Assembly: GCF_003722335.1 (NCBI RefSeq)
Contig: NZ_CP026100.1
Span: 4,500,001-4,564,000 of the forward strand
Length of the DNA stretch: 64,000 nt
Reading direction: 5' to 3'
Source: Caulobacter flavus
Lineage (GTDB): Bacteria; Pseudomonadota; Alphaproteobacteria; Caulobacterales; Caulobacteraceae
The notes beneath the pieces were generated by a model. That model had not been told where the DNA came from. It saw only the letters and a program-made list of their open reading frames with translations, and did no database searches. The position numbers and the translations under genes were made by a program. Shown here piece after piece: positions 23,221 to 30,982 of this stretch; the first letter of the stretch is position 1, and each line of letters starts with the position of its first letter.

Positions 23221-24734
23221 CAGACGACCGCGCAAACCGTCTTCCATTCCAGGTAGCCGTCGAGGGCGACCTGCCCGCTGTCGCGTCCCCAGCCCGAGGC
23301 CTTGACCCCGCCGATCGGCAGGGCGTTGTCGTACATCGAGTGGCAGTTGATCCAGACGGTGCCGGCCTTGATGCGGCGCGACAGGCGATGGGCGTGCGAC
23401 AGGCTCTCGGTCCAGATGCTGGCGGCCAGGCCGAACTCGCTGTCGTTGGCGGCGGCCACCACCTCGTCGATCTCGTCATAGGCCTGGACGACCACGACGG
23501 GTCCGAACACCTCTTCGCGGACGATGGCCATGTCGGGGGTCACCCGCGCCACCACGGCCGGCGTCACGAACGTGCCTTCGTCGCCGCCCTGCTGGCCGCC
23601 GGTCAGCACCTCGGCCCCGGCCGCCGCCGCGCCGGCGACGAAACCGGCCACGCGGTCGGCCTGCTTGCGCGACACCAGCGGGCCCATGTGGGTGGCCGGG
23701 TCCAGGCCGTGGCCCAGCTGCAGCCCCCTGGCCTGGGCCGCCACGCCCTCGACCACCCGGTCGTAGACCGAACGGTGGGCGTACAGCCGCGAGCCGGCCA
23801 CGCACACCTGTCCGGCGTTGAAGAAGATGGCGTTCGCCGCGCCGGGGATGGCCAGGTCGAGGTCGGCGTCCGGCAGGATCACCACCGGCGACTTGCCGCC
23901 CAGCTCCAGGCTGACCTTCTTGAGGTTGCCCTTGGCCGCGTCGAGAATGGCCCGCCCGGTCGGGGTCGAGCCGGTGAAGGCCACCTTGTCGACGTCCTGG
24001 TGCGAGGCCAGCGCCGCGCCGGCCTCGCCGCCCAGGCCGGTGACCAGGTTCAGCACCCCCGCCGGGAAGCCGGCCTGCTGGACCAGTTCGGCCAGGCGCA
24101 CGGCGGTCAGCGAGGTGTCCTCGGCGGGCTTGAGCACCACGGTGCAGCCGGCGGCCAGGGCCGGCGCCAGCTTCATCGCGGTCAGCACCAGCGGCGAGTT
24201 CCACGGCACGATGGCGGCGACCACGCCGACCGGCTCGCGCAGTGTCCAGCTGGCCATCTGCTTGCCGGCCGGCTGGTAGTTGATCGAGCTGTCGATCGTG
24301 CGGCCCTCGATGGCCGTGGCCAGGCCCGCATAGTAGCGGAACTGGTTCACCGCCCCCGGAATCTCGGCCCAGCGGCCGACGTACAGCGGCTTGCCCTGGT
24401 CGAGGGTCTCCAGCTCCGCCAGTTCGTCGATATTGGCCTCGATCAGGTCGGCCAGGGTCCACAGCAGGCGCGAGCGCTGCATGGGGGTGAGGCCGGGCCA
24501 CTCGCCGCCCTCGAAGGCCTTGCGCGCGGCGGCCACCGCCGCGTCGACGTCGGCCGCCCCGCCCTTGGCGATCTCGGCCAGCACCACGCCGGTGGCCGGA
24601 TCCTTGGTCGCGAAGGTGTCGCCGCCGGCCGCGTCGATCCAGGCGCCGCCGATGAACAGCTGCTTGCGACGCTTGGCGAGGAAGGCCTTCGCCCCCTCCG
24701 TCTGAGGTTCGACAGAACGGACGACGAAGGTCAT
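23220..24734 (-). CDS. Aldehyde dehydrogenase (NAD(P)-dependent), copy 1
   Basis: The 504-aa protein has the full ALDH set: IVPWNSPLVLTAMKLAPAL, the cofactor loop FTGSTPTGRAI, the general base Glu in VSLELGGKSPV, the catalytic Cys in FFNAGQVCVAGSRL and EEVFGPVVVVQAYD. It would oxidise an aldehyde formed by the nearby alcohol oxidases or dehydrogenases. The gene starts an operon with the hydrolase, divergent from the serine hydrolase at 24910. An operator copy lies 80 bp from each start. Confidence 0.93.
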   Translation of the reverse strand: MTFVVRSVEPQTEGAKAFLAKRRKQLFIGGAWIDAAGGDTFATKDPATGVVLAEIAKGGAADVDAAVAAARKAFEGGEWPGLTPMQRSRLLWTLADLIEANIDELAELETLDQGKPLYVGRWAEIPGAVNQFRYYAGLATAIEGRTIDSSINYQPAGKQMASWTLREPVGVVAAIVPWNSPLVLTAMKLAPALAAGCTVVLKPAEDTSLTAVRLAELVQQAGFPAGVLNLVTGLGGEAGAALASHQDVDKVAFTGSTPTGRAILDAAKGNLKKVSLELGGKSPVVILPDADLDLAIPGAANAIFFNAGQVCVAGSRLYAHRSVYDRVVEGVAAQARGLQLGHGLDPATHMGPLVSRKQADRVAGFVAGAAAAGAEVLTGGQQGGDEGTFVTPAVVARVTPDMAIVREEVFGPVVVVQAYDEIDEVVAAANDSEFGLAASIWTESLSHAHRLSRRIKAGTVWINCHSMYDNALPIGGVKASGWGRDSGQVALDGYLEWKTVCAVV

Positions 24735-24813
24735 GGCGCATTCCCCGGGACGCTGGATTTCCAGCCTCGACGCTAGTCCCCGCGCCCTCGATTCACAGGG
24801 GTCGCGGAACGCC

Positions 24814-24830
24814 TATCCGCTGTGCGGGCG
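24814..24830. promoter_or_regulatory. Copy 4 of the shared 7-3-7 operator
   Basis: TATCCGC-TGT-GCGGGCG has a perfect left half and a right half matching at its first four bases. It lies exactly midway: 80 bp from the dehydrogenase start and 80 bp from the serine hydrolase start. Confidence 0.6.
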
Positions 24831-24909
24831 CCTCCGCGCGCGGCCGCTTCGAAACCGCGCTAGAGCCTAGGTTCACGGGGTTTTCAGTGACGGTTTCCGG
24901 GGGCTTTCG

Positions 24910-25992
24910 ATGACGACGATGAACGGACGCGGCGTGGACGAGATCCACGGCTACGCTCCCCTGCGCCCGGTGGCCGGCGTGGCCGCGCCCGACGCCTCGC
25001 CGGTGGTTCCCGGCGCCGTGTCCCAGGCGGCCCTCGACGCCGCCCAGGCCTTCTCCGACGCCCACGACGGCCTGGCCCTGCTGGTCTATGCGGACGGCGC
25101 CCTGCGCCACGAGGCCTACGCCCCGCACCTGACCGCCGACAGCCTGTTCGAGACCTTCTCGATGCACAAGTCGGCGCTTGGCCTGCTCTACGGCGCGGCG
25201 ATCCGCGACGGCGCGATCGCCTCGATCGACGACCCGGTCGGCCTCTACCTCGCCGAATGGCGCGACGACCCGCGCGGCCAGATCCCGCTGCGGCATCTGC
25301 TGGGCATGAGCTCGGGCCTGACCGTGCACAGCCTCGACAAGGGCGACCCCGTCGCCCTGGCCCTGATGCTGGGCGACCGGATCAGCGAGACCGCCCTCTC
25401 CGTGCAGGCCCAGCGCCCCTCCGGCGAGGTCTTCGACTACTACAACGTCGCCGCCCAGGTGGCGGGTCTGGCCCTGTCGCGCGCTGTCGCCGCCAAGGGG
25501 CTGGGCGACGCGGCGACCTATCTGTCCAAGGCGCTCTGGGGCCCGATGGGCGGCGCCGACGCCCGCCTGTGGGTCGAGCGCGAGGACGGCGAGCCGCGCT
25601 TCTTCGCCGGCCTGCAGGCCCGGGCCCGCGACTGGCTGCAACTCGGGCGCCTCGTGGCCGGCGCCGGCGCCCTCGACGGCCGCCAGGTGCTGCCCGCCGA
25701 CTGGATCGCGACGATCACCGCCGAGAACCCGCTCAATCCCGCCTACGGCCTGCTGGTCTGGCGCGCCGCCCCCGCCCCCGGCGGCAAGCGCTCCTACGGC
25801 CCCTCCACCGCCTACGCCGCCCCGCATGGCGCGCCGTTCATCGCCGACGACCTCGTCTATTTCGACGGTTTCGGCGGCCAGCGCGTCTACGTCTCGCCCT
25901 CACGCGACCTGGTGATCGTGCGCATCGGCCGGCCCAGGCTCGACTTCGATGACGCCGTGCTGCCCAACCTCATCGCCGAAGGGCTGACCTAA
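24910..25992 (+). CDS. Beta-lactamase/penicillin-binding-protein-like serine hydrolase, copy 1
   Basis: The 360-aa protein has the class C beta-lactamase/esterase fold: the nucleophile in S-M-H-K (residues 84-87) and the Tyr motif Y-Y-N (177-179). A C-terminal VYVSPSRDLVIVRIG strand is also typical. It has no signal peptide, so it is probably a cytoplasmic esterase or amidase (EstB-type) rather than a cell-wall enzyme. It is a paralogue of the protein at 30983, sharing the end DDAVLPNLIAEGL / DNSVLPNLILRGL. Both are the plus-strand partners of divergent pairs that carry the shared operator. Confidence 0.85.
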   Translation: MTTMNGRGVDEIHGYAPLRPVAGVAAPDASPVVPGAVSQAALDAAQAFSDAHDGLALLVYADGALRHEAYAPHLTADSLFETFSMHKSALGLLYGAAIRDGAIASIDDPVGLYLAEWRDDPRGQIPLRHLLGMSSGLTVHSLDKGDPVALALMLGDRISETALSVQAQRPSGEVFDYYNVAAQVAGLALSRAVAAKGLGDAATYLSKALWGPMGGADARLWVEREDGEPRFFAGLQARARDWLQLGRLVAGAGALDGRQVLPADWIATITAENPLNPAYGLLVWRAAPAPGGKRSYGPSTAYAAPHGAPFIADDLVYFDGFGGQRVYVSPSRDLVIVRIGRPRLDFDDAVLPNLIAEGLT

Positions 25993-26206
25993 AAAGATCC
26001 TCCCCCTCTGGGGGACTGTTGCGAAATTCGGAACGTCGAAGAACAGACCAGAATCCGTTCGAGAACAGTTCGGAATCAAAAGGGGAAAGTCGTTCTCGTT
26101 TTACCCCATTATGCAACGATCCCCCTCTGGGGGAGGTGGCCCGGAGGGCCGGAGGGGGCCAGCGCCGGCGCCAGGCAGCCGTCCCGGAGCGGGAACACAC
26201 CCCACC

Positions 26207-26304
26207 CGTAAAATCCCCGCGAAAGCGGGGACCCAGGCGTTTTGTCGTCGAGCGCCATGGGTTTCAGAAAAAGCCTGGGCCCCCGCGTGCGCGGGGGTTT
26301 TACG
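26207..26304. repeat. 98-bp REPIN-like element, family B, copy 1
   Basis: The ends are inverted CGTAAAA-type REP units with CCCCGC-GAAA-GCGGGG at the left and a matching stem at the right. The core around GTTTTGTCGTCGAGCGCC matches, in reverse orientation, the core of the equally long element at 51907-52004. Confidence 0.8.
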
Positions 26305-26848
26305 GAATTGGGAACGGCGGACGGGGACAGAGCAGCGTGGATCCTCCGCGTTCAGCGAAAACTCCTGAACCCGATCAGCGACTTGCAACTTTCTCACGGT
26401 GCTGGATCAGACGGATCCAGACCGCGCGCATAATCACTGCATCCCGTCGCAGGGAGAGGGCGCAAGGATCCGGCCCGAAGCGGCGACGCGGATGCGATCG
26501 AGCGGGGCTGAAGGCGCGGCGTGAGCCGGGCCTGAGGGCTTAAATGAGGATGGGGGACGTAAACCCATCCATCGGGAGCTTGCCTGACTAGGCTCCCGCC
26601 CGTCCAAGGGTCCGCGCCTAGCACGCACTCCTGGCCGTCAAGAAACGGGGAGCTCTGCGTGGGGAAGGGGCACAAGGCGGAAGAGGCCCGCGCGTCCCGG
26701 CCTGAGGAATAACGATCGCGCGGGGCGTCTATGCTTCGTCGAAACGGTAATTGAAACTCACACATCCGGGCGAGGCCCGGACGCCCCGCGCCCTCTCCAT
26801 CAGCTCAGCGGCCAGCCGCGTGAGGCGGGAAAGCCGTGTCCAAAGACC

Positions 26849-26976
26849 CTACCCCTGAAGGGGGAGGTGGCCCGAAGGGCCGGAGGGGGAAGTATCTGAT
26901 GCGCTCAGCACATCCCCGACGGCGCAGCAACTTCCCCCTCAGTCGCTCCGCGACAGCTCCCCCTTCAGGGGGAGCA
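26849..26976. repeat. Repeat family C, inverted composite
   Basis: CCCCTGAAGGGGGAGGTGG with a GGCCCGAAGGGCC-type palindrome on one side, and CAGTCGCTCCGCGACAGCT with CCCCCTTCAGGGGGAG on the other, form an inverted pair. Related copies lie at 41645-41725 and 46934-47032. Confidence 0.6.
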
Positions 26977-27001
26977 TCTTGGAGACGGCGCCTCCGCGCC
27001 C

Positions 27002-28519
27002 CTACCCCGCCCCCAGGTTCACGCTCACGGCCTTGGTCTTCAGGTACGCGTCGACGCCCTCGCGGCCGAACTCGCGGCCCCAGCCCGACTGGCGGTTGCC
27101 GCCGAACGGGGTCTCGGGGCTCAGGGCCGCGTGGATGTTCACACCCACCTGGCCGCTGTCTATGGCGCGGGCCATGCGGTGGGCGCGCGACAGGTCCCTG
27201 GTCCAGACCGAACCCGACAGGCCGTAGGTCGTGGCGTTGATCGCCGAGAGGAGCGCCTCGTCATCGTCGCCGAACGCCTGCACGCCCAGCACCGGGCCGA
27301 ACACCTCCTCGCGGGCCAGCCGCATGCCGGGCGTCACGTCGGCATAGATGGTCGGCGCCACATAGTGGCCCGGGCCGCCCGGAACGCCGCCGGCATAGGT
27401 CAGGCGCGCGCCCTCGGCGGCGGCGGCCTCCACATGCTCCAGCACCCGGCCCTTCTGGCGGGCCGAGACCAGCGGGCCGATCATCGTCGTCGGATCAAGG
27501 CCCGGCCCCACCTTCAGATAGGCGGCCGTCTGGGCCAGGCCTTCCAGCACCGGCTCCAGCACCTTCTCGTGCACGAACAGTCGCGTGCCGGCCATGCAGT
27601 TCTGGCCCGACAGGAAGAAGCAGGCCATGGCCGCCGACGGGATGGCGTCGGCGAGGTCGGCGTCGGGGAAGATCACGAACGGCGACTTGCCGCCCAGTTC
27701 CAGCGACACCCTCTTCAGGTCGTGGCTAACGGCGCGGACGATCTCCTTGCCCACGGCCGTCGAGCCGGTGAAGGTGATCTTGTCGACGCCCGGATGCGAG
27801 ACCAGCGCCGCCCCGATCTCGTGACCCAGGCCGTGGATCAGGTTGAACACGCCGGGCGGGCCGCCGGCCTCCAGCCACAGCCGCGCGACCAGGATCGAGG
27901 TCAGCGGCGTCAGTTCGGCGCTCTTGAGCACCAGGGTGCAGCCGGCGGCCAGGGCCGGCGCCAGCTTCAGGATGATCATCGACACCGGCACGTTCCACGG
28001 CACGATCGCCCCGACCACGCCCACCGGCTCGCGGACGGTGTAGACGAGAAGGTCCAGCGCCTCGCGGCCGTTGGCCCGGGCCGGAATGGTCGAACCCTCC
28101 AGCTTGGTGGCCAGGCCCGCGTAATAGCGGACGTAGTCGGCGCAGAAGCCCTTGATGGTCGCCCCGGACAGGGCGATCGGCATGCCGTTCTCGAGGGTCT
28201 CGATCTCGGCAAGCTTGTCGGCGTCGCGCTCCAGCAGATCGGCGAAGCGCAACATGATCCGCGCCCGGTCCGCGCCCGAGGCGCGGCTCCAGCCCTTGAA
28301 CGCCTTGCGGGCGGCCGCCACGGCCTGATCCAGGTCCTCGGCCGAACTGGCGCGCACCTTGGCGATCACCTGCTCGGTCGCCGGATCCTCGACCTCGATC
28401 AGGGTCGCTCCGCGCCCCTCGACGAAGGCCTCGCCGATCAGCTGGCCGTGGGCCTGGGCGAGAAAGGCCAGGGCCTCCTGCGAGGGGCCGAAGATCGCTG
28501 CGTCGCTGGCGTCCGCCAT
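27002..28519 (-). CDS. Aldehyde dehydrogenase (NAD(P)-dependent), copy 2
   Basis: The 505-aa protein is a second, clearly different ALDH. It shows IVPWNVPVSMIILKLAPAL, FTGSTAVGKEIV, VSLELGGKSPFVIFPD with the general base Glu, the catalytic Cys in FFLSGQNCMAGTRL and EEVFGPVLGVQAFG. The C-terminal oligomerisation strand ALKTK-type end is present (AYLKTKAVSVNLG). It is divergent from the MFS carrier at 28699. I see no good copy of the shared operator in that gap, but a perfect 12-bp palindrome at 28540-28551. It is therefore less surely part of the regulon. Confidence 0.93.
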   Translation of the reverse strand: MADASDAAIFGPSQEALAFLAQAHGQLIGEAFVEGRGATLIEVEDPATEQVIAKVRASSAEDLDQAVAAARKAFKGWSRASGADRARIMLRFADLLERDADKLAEIETLENGMPIALSGATIKGFCADYVRYYAGLATKLEGSTIPARANGREALDLLVYTVREPVGVVGAIVPWNVPVSMIILKLAPALAAGCTLVLKSAELTPLTSILVARLWLEAGGPPGVFNLIHGLGHEIGAALVSHPGVDKITFTGSTAVGKEIVRAVSHDLKRVSLELGGKSPFVIFPDADLADAIPSAAMACFFLSGQNCMAGTRLFVHEKVLEPVLEGLAQTAAYLKVGPGLDPTTMIGPLVSARQKGRVLEHVEAAAAEGARLTYAGGVPGGPGHYVAPTIYADVTPGMRLAREEVFGPVLGVQAFGDDDEALLSAINATTYGLSGSVWTRDLSRAHRMARAIDSGQVGVNIHAALSPETPFGGNRQSGWGREFGREGVDAYLKTKAVSVNLGAG

Positions 28520-28539
28520 GGGAAACTCCGTGGGAAGAA

Positions 28540-28551
28540 ACTGAGCTCAGT
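28540..28551. promoter_or_regulatory. Perfect 12-bp palindrome in a divergent promoter
   Basis: ACTGAGCTCAGT lies 21 bp upstream of the aldehyde dehydrogenase start, in the 5' untranslated or promoter area between it and the MFS gene. It may be an operator or a chance palindrome. Confidence 0.35.
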
Positions 28552-28698
28552 TGTGAAGGCGGGACGGATCGGCCGCCCCCGTCCCGCGCGCCCTCCCCGC
28601 CTGTCGATCAGCCCGCGCGAAGCGATGGCGCGTCGCGCGCGAGCCGTCGGATGCTCGACTGGGGGACATGGGGCCAGCCGGCCCAGGGGGACGGACGC

Positions 28699-29949
28699 GT
28701 GAGCGAGGTTCGGGACGAATTCCGCAGGGGCTGGCGCGTGGTGCTGGCGGCCGGCGTGGGGGTCGGCTGCGGCATCAGCCTGCAGCAGTATGTCGGCTCG
28801 CTGTTCGTGAAGGCCCTGCAGGCCGATCTGGGCTGGACGCGCGGCCAGATCGCCCAGGCGCAGGGCGCGGCCCTGGCGGCGCTGTTCGTCGCCCCGGTGC
28901 TGGGCTGGCTGATCGACAAGGTCGGCGTACGGCCGGTGGCGATGGTCTCGATCGTCCTGCTTGCGGCGGTCTACGCGGCGCTGGCGGCCATGCCGCCGTC
29001 CCTGGGCGCCTTCTACGGCCTCTTCGCCCTTCTGGTGATCCTGGGCAGCGGCACCGGGCCGATCGGCTACACGCGGGCGGTCAACACCTGGTTCGAGAAG
29101 GGCCGCGGCCTGTCGCTGGGCCTGACGCTCACCGGCGTCTCGCTGGTCGCCGCGCTCAGCGCCCCGCTGCTGAACTTCGTCATCACCCATCACGGCTGGC
29201 GCGGCGGCTATGCGACCCTGGCGGGCCTGTCGCTGCTGGTCGCCCTGCCCACCGTCTTCGTCGCCCTGTGGGAGCGGCCTCGCTGGCTGGCCAGGCGCGG
29301 CGCGGCCGAGGGCGAGATCGCCGCGGCCACGCGGGTTTCCCAGGTCGGCCTGACGGCCGGTCAGGCGCTGAAGACCGGCCGCTTCTGGATCCTGGCCATG
29401 GCCATCCTGCTGGCGACGGCGGGCCTGACCGGCGTCATCAGCCAGCTTCAGCCCATCCTGACCGACCAGGGCCTGGACGCCCGCGTCGCCGGCTGGCTGG
29501 TGGCCCTGCTGGCCGTCTCGGTGGCGCTGGGTCGCATCGTCGTCGGCTGGGCGGTCGACCGCTTCTGGGCGCCGGTCCCGGCCGCCATCGCCCTGGTCCT
29601 GCCGGCGCTGGGGGTGGGCCTGCTGGCGATCGGGCACGGCCAGTGGCCACTCGCCGTGCTGGCGGTGCTGCTGATCGGCGCCGCGCAGGGCGGCGAGGTC
29701 GACGTCGCCGCCTTCTTCGTCGCCCGCTACTTCGGCATGCGCTCCTACGGCGCCGTCTACGCCCTGATCGGCGTGGCGATCTCGCTGGGCGTGCCGATCG
29801 GCGCCATCGGCTTTGGAGCCCTCTACGACCACGATGGCGGCTACGGCCGCGCCCTGGCGATCGCGGCCGCCGGCTTTGTCGCCAGCGGCGCGCTGATCCT
29901 CCTGATGGGACGCTACCCGCAATGGACCACGCCCGAGGAAAAGGCCTGA
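28699..29949 (+). CDS. Major facilitator superfamily transporter, paralogue 2
   Basis: From the GTG at 28699 (GGGGGA upstream) the protein has 416 residues; an ATG at 28651 would add 16 without a clear ribosome site. Twelve helices are visible with the loop WLIDKVGVRP at the motif-A position and WAVDRFWAPVP between helices 8 and 9. It shares its N-terminal EFRRGW, its GAAQGGEVDV/GMAAGMEFDL segment and overall length with the carrier at 3206. It resembles MFS carriers of monocarboxylates or aromatic acids. It is divergent from ALDH copy 2. Confidence 0.88.
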   Translation: MSEVRDEFRRGWRVVLAAGVGVGCGISLQQYVGSLFVKALQADLGWTRGQIAQAQGAALAALFVAPVLGWLIDKVGVRPVAMVSIVLLAAVYAALAAMPPSLGAFYGLFALLVILGSGTGPIGYTRAVNTWFEKGRGLSLGLTLTGVSLVAALSAPLLNFVITHHGWRGGYATLAGLSLLVALPTVFVALWERPRWLARRGAAEGEIAAATRVSQVGLTAGQALKTGRFWILAMAILLATAGLTGVISQLQPILTDQGLDARVAGWLVALLAVSVALGRIVVGWAVDRFWAPVPAAIALVLPALGVGLLAIGHGQWPLAVLAVLLIGAAQGGEVDVAAFFVARYFGMRSYGAVYALIGVAISLGVPIGAIGFGALYDHDGGYGRALAIAAAGFVASGALILLMGRYPQWTTPEEKA

Positions 29950-29960
29950 CCGCACCGCCC

Positions 29961-30755
29961 TCAGGCGGCGCGGGACAGGGGTTCGGAGAGGTCGCGGCTG
30001 ATGGCCGCCGCGGCGATCTTCAGCTTGTCGCCGTACTGCTTGACGGCGTCGGGCATCTTCATCGACGAGCTGAAGAACACCAGCACCAGCGCCCCGCAAA
30101 CGCCCTCGCTGTTGAAGATCGGCGCGCCGATCGACGAGGTCTTGCCCGGGGTGGCGGTGTAGGGGTTGCGGCCCTTGGTCGCCACGCCCGCCTCGACGAT
30201 GTCGGCGAACATGCCGCCGGACTCCGCATACTGCAGGGTCAGCGGATCCACCTGGCCCTCGCCGCTGCGATAGGCCTCCAGCACCGCCGCCTGCTCCTCG
30301 GGCGACGCGAAGGCCAGATAGGCCTTGCCCGCGGCGCTCTCCAGGATCGGCAGCGTATAGCCCGGATAATAGTTGTTCAGCGTCAGCGACGTCATCGTAT
30401 GGGTCGAGTCGCGGATCATCATCTGCTGGCCGACCCGGGTCGCGATCGACACCGGCCAGGTCACCTTGGCCGTCAGGTCGACGATGTGCGGGCGGGCGCA
30501 GGCGACCAGGCGATCGCTCTCCTGGAACCCGTGCGACAGCGACTGCACCAGCATGGTCGGTCGATAGCGCTTTCGCGCCGGCTCCCGCTCGATCAGCTTC
30601 TCGTGCAGCAGAGTCTGCACGATGCGGCAGGCCGTCGGATAGGGCACGCCCGAGGTCTGGGCGATCTCCATCATCGACAGCGAGCCACGCCGGTTGATCG
30701 CCTGCAGCACCGAGATGCAGCGGCTGATGGCCCTGATCGGCACACCTTTTTCCAT
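29961..30755 (-). CDS. IclR-family transcriptional regulator
   Basis: The 264-aa protein starts at the ATG at 30755, preceded by GGAGGAGG. Residues about 8-70 form the winged helix-turn-helix (AISRCISVLQAI, SMMEIAQTSGVPYPTACRIV). The rest is the IclR effector domain, with MIRDSTHTMTSL, LPILESAAGKAYLAFASPEE and SIGAPIFNSEGVCGALVL. IclR proteins bind short palindromes and respond to aromatic or carboxylic acids. The gene has two copies of the 7-3-7 repeat in its own divergent promoter. It is the only DNA-binding regulator I recognise in the 1-32 kb cluster, so I infer that it controls the five operator-bearing promoters. Confidence 0.92.
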   Translation of the reverse strand: MEKGVPIRAISRCISVLQAINRRGSLSMMEIAQTSGVPYPTACRIVQTLLHEKLIEREPARKRYRPTMLVQSLSHGFQESDRLVACARPHIVDLTAKVTWPVSIATRVGQQMMIRDSTHTMTSLTLNNYYPGYTLPILESAAGKAYLAFASPEEQAAVLEAYRSGEGQVDPLTLQYAESGGMFADIVEAGVATKGRNPYTATPGKTSSIGAPIFNSEGVCGALVLVFFSSSMKMPDAVKQYGDKLKIAAAAISRDLSEPLSRAA

Positions 30756-30826
30756 CGAAACGCCTCCTCCAGATTCACGCGAACTCCAGACCGGCGGCGG
30801 GGCCTGGTCGAAACCTACGCTCCGAC

Positions 30827-30843
30827 TATCCGGTCGCCGGATA
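30827..30843. promoter_or_regulatory. Copy 5a of the shared 7-3-7 operator (perfect palindrome)
   Basis: TATCCGG-TCG-CCGGATA is a perfect inverted repeat, extendable by one C/G pair on each side. It lies 72 bp before the iclR-type gene start, suggesting autoregulation. Confidence 0.75.
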
Positions 30844-30894
30844 GCGCAGCGAAGTCCCACCGCGGTTCGAGTCGTCTTTTGTGCGTCGCCTGCT

Positions 30895-30911
30895 CTTTCG
30901 CAGGGCGGATA
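30895..30911. promoter_or_regulatory. Copy 5b of the shared 7-3-7 operator
   Basis: CTTTCGC-AGG-GCGGATA has a perfect right half and a 4/7 left half. It lies 72 bp before the serine hydrolase start at 30983, mirroring copy 5a on the other side. Confidence 0.55.
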
Positions 30912-30912
30912 T

Positions 30913-30928
30913 TTGACCACGCGGTCAA
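30913..30928. promoter_or_regulatory. Perfect inverted repeat TTGACC-ACGC-GGTCAA
   Basis: This 6-4-6 palindrome directly follows operator copy 5b and lies 55 bp upstream of the serine hydrolase start. It may be a second regulator's site or overlap a -35 box. Confidence 0.5.
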
Positions 30929-30982
30929 CGAAGTGGCAAATGCGAGTTCTAGGGTCACGCTCACAGCCTCCTGGAGCGCGTG

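Larger units (their letters stand above)
25993..27001. other. Kilobase intergenic region rich in repeats
   Basis: No credible gene is seen between the serine hydrolase stop and the second aldehyde dehydrogenase stop, which converge here. The stretch holds family C units at about 25996-26019 and 26113-26160, the 98-bp family B element at 26207-26304 and a family C pair at 26849-26976. The middle (about 26310-26840) is unassigned. A 123-aa frame on the minus strand there (26394-26765) looks unlike a real protein. Confidence 0.6.

Noticed and set aside
24910..25992. True beta-lactamase giving antibiotic resistance
   Set aside because: The SxxK fold is shared with esterases, no signal peptide is present and the context is catabolic.
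26394..26765. 123-aa minus-strand frame in the 1-kb gap
   Set aside because: Pro/Ser/Arg-rich, no ribosome site seen and repeat-derived surroundings; not supported as a gene.
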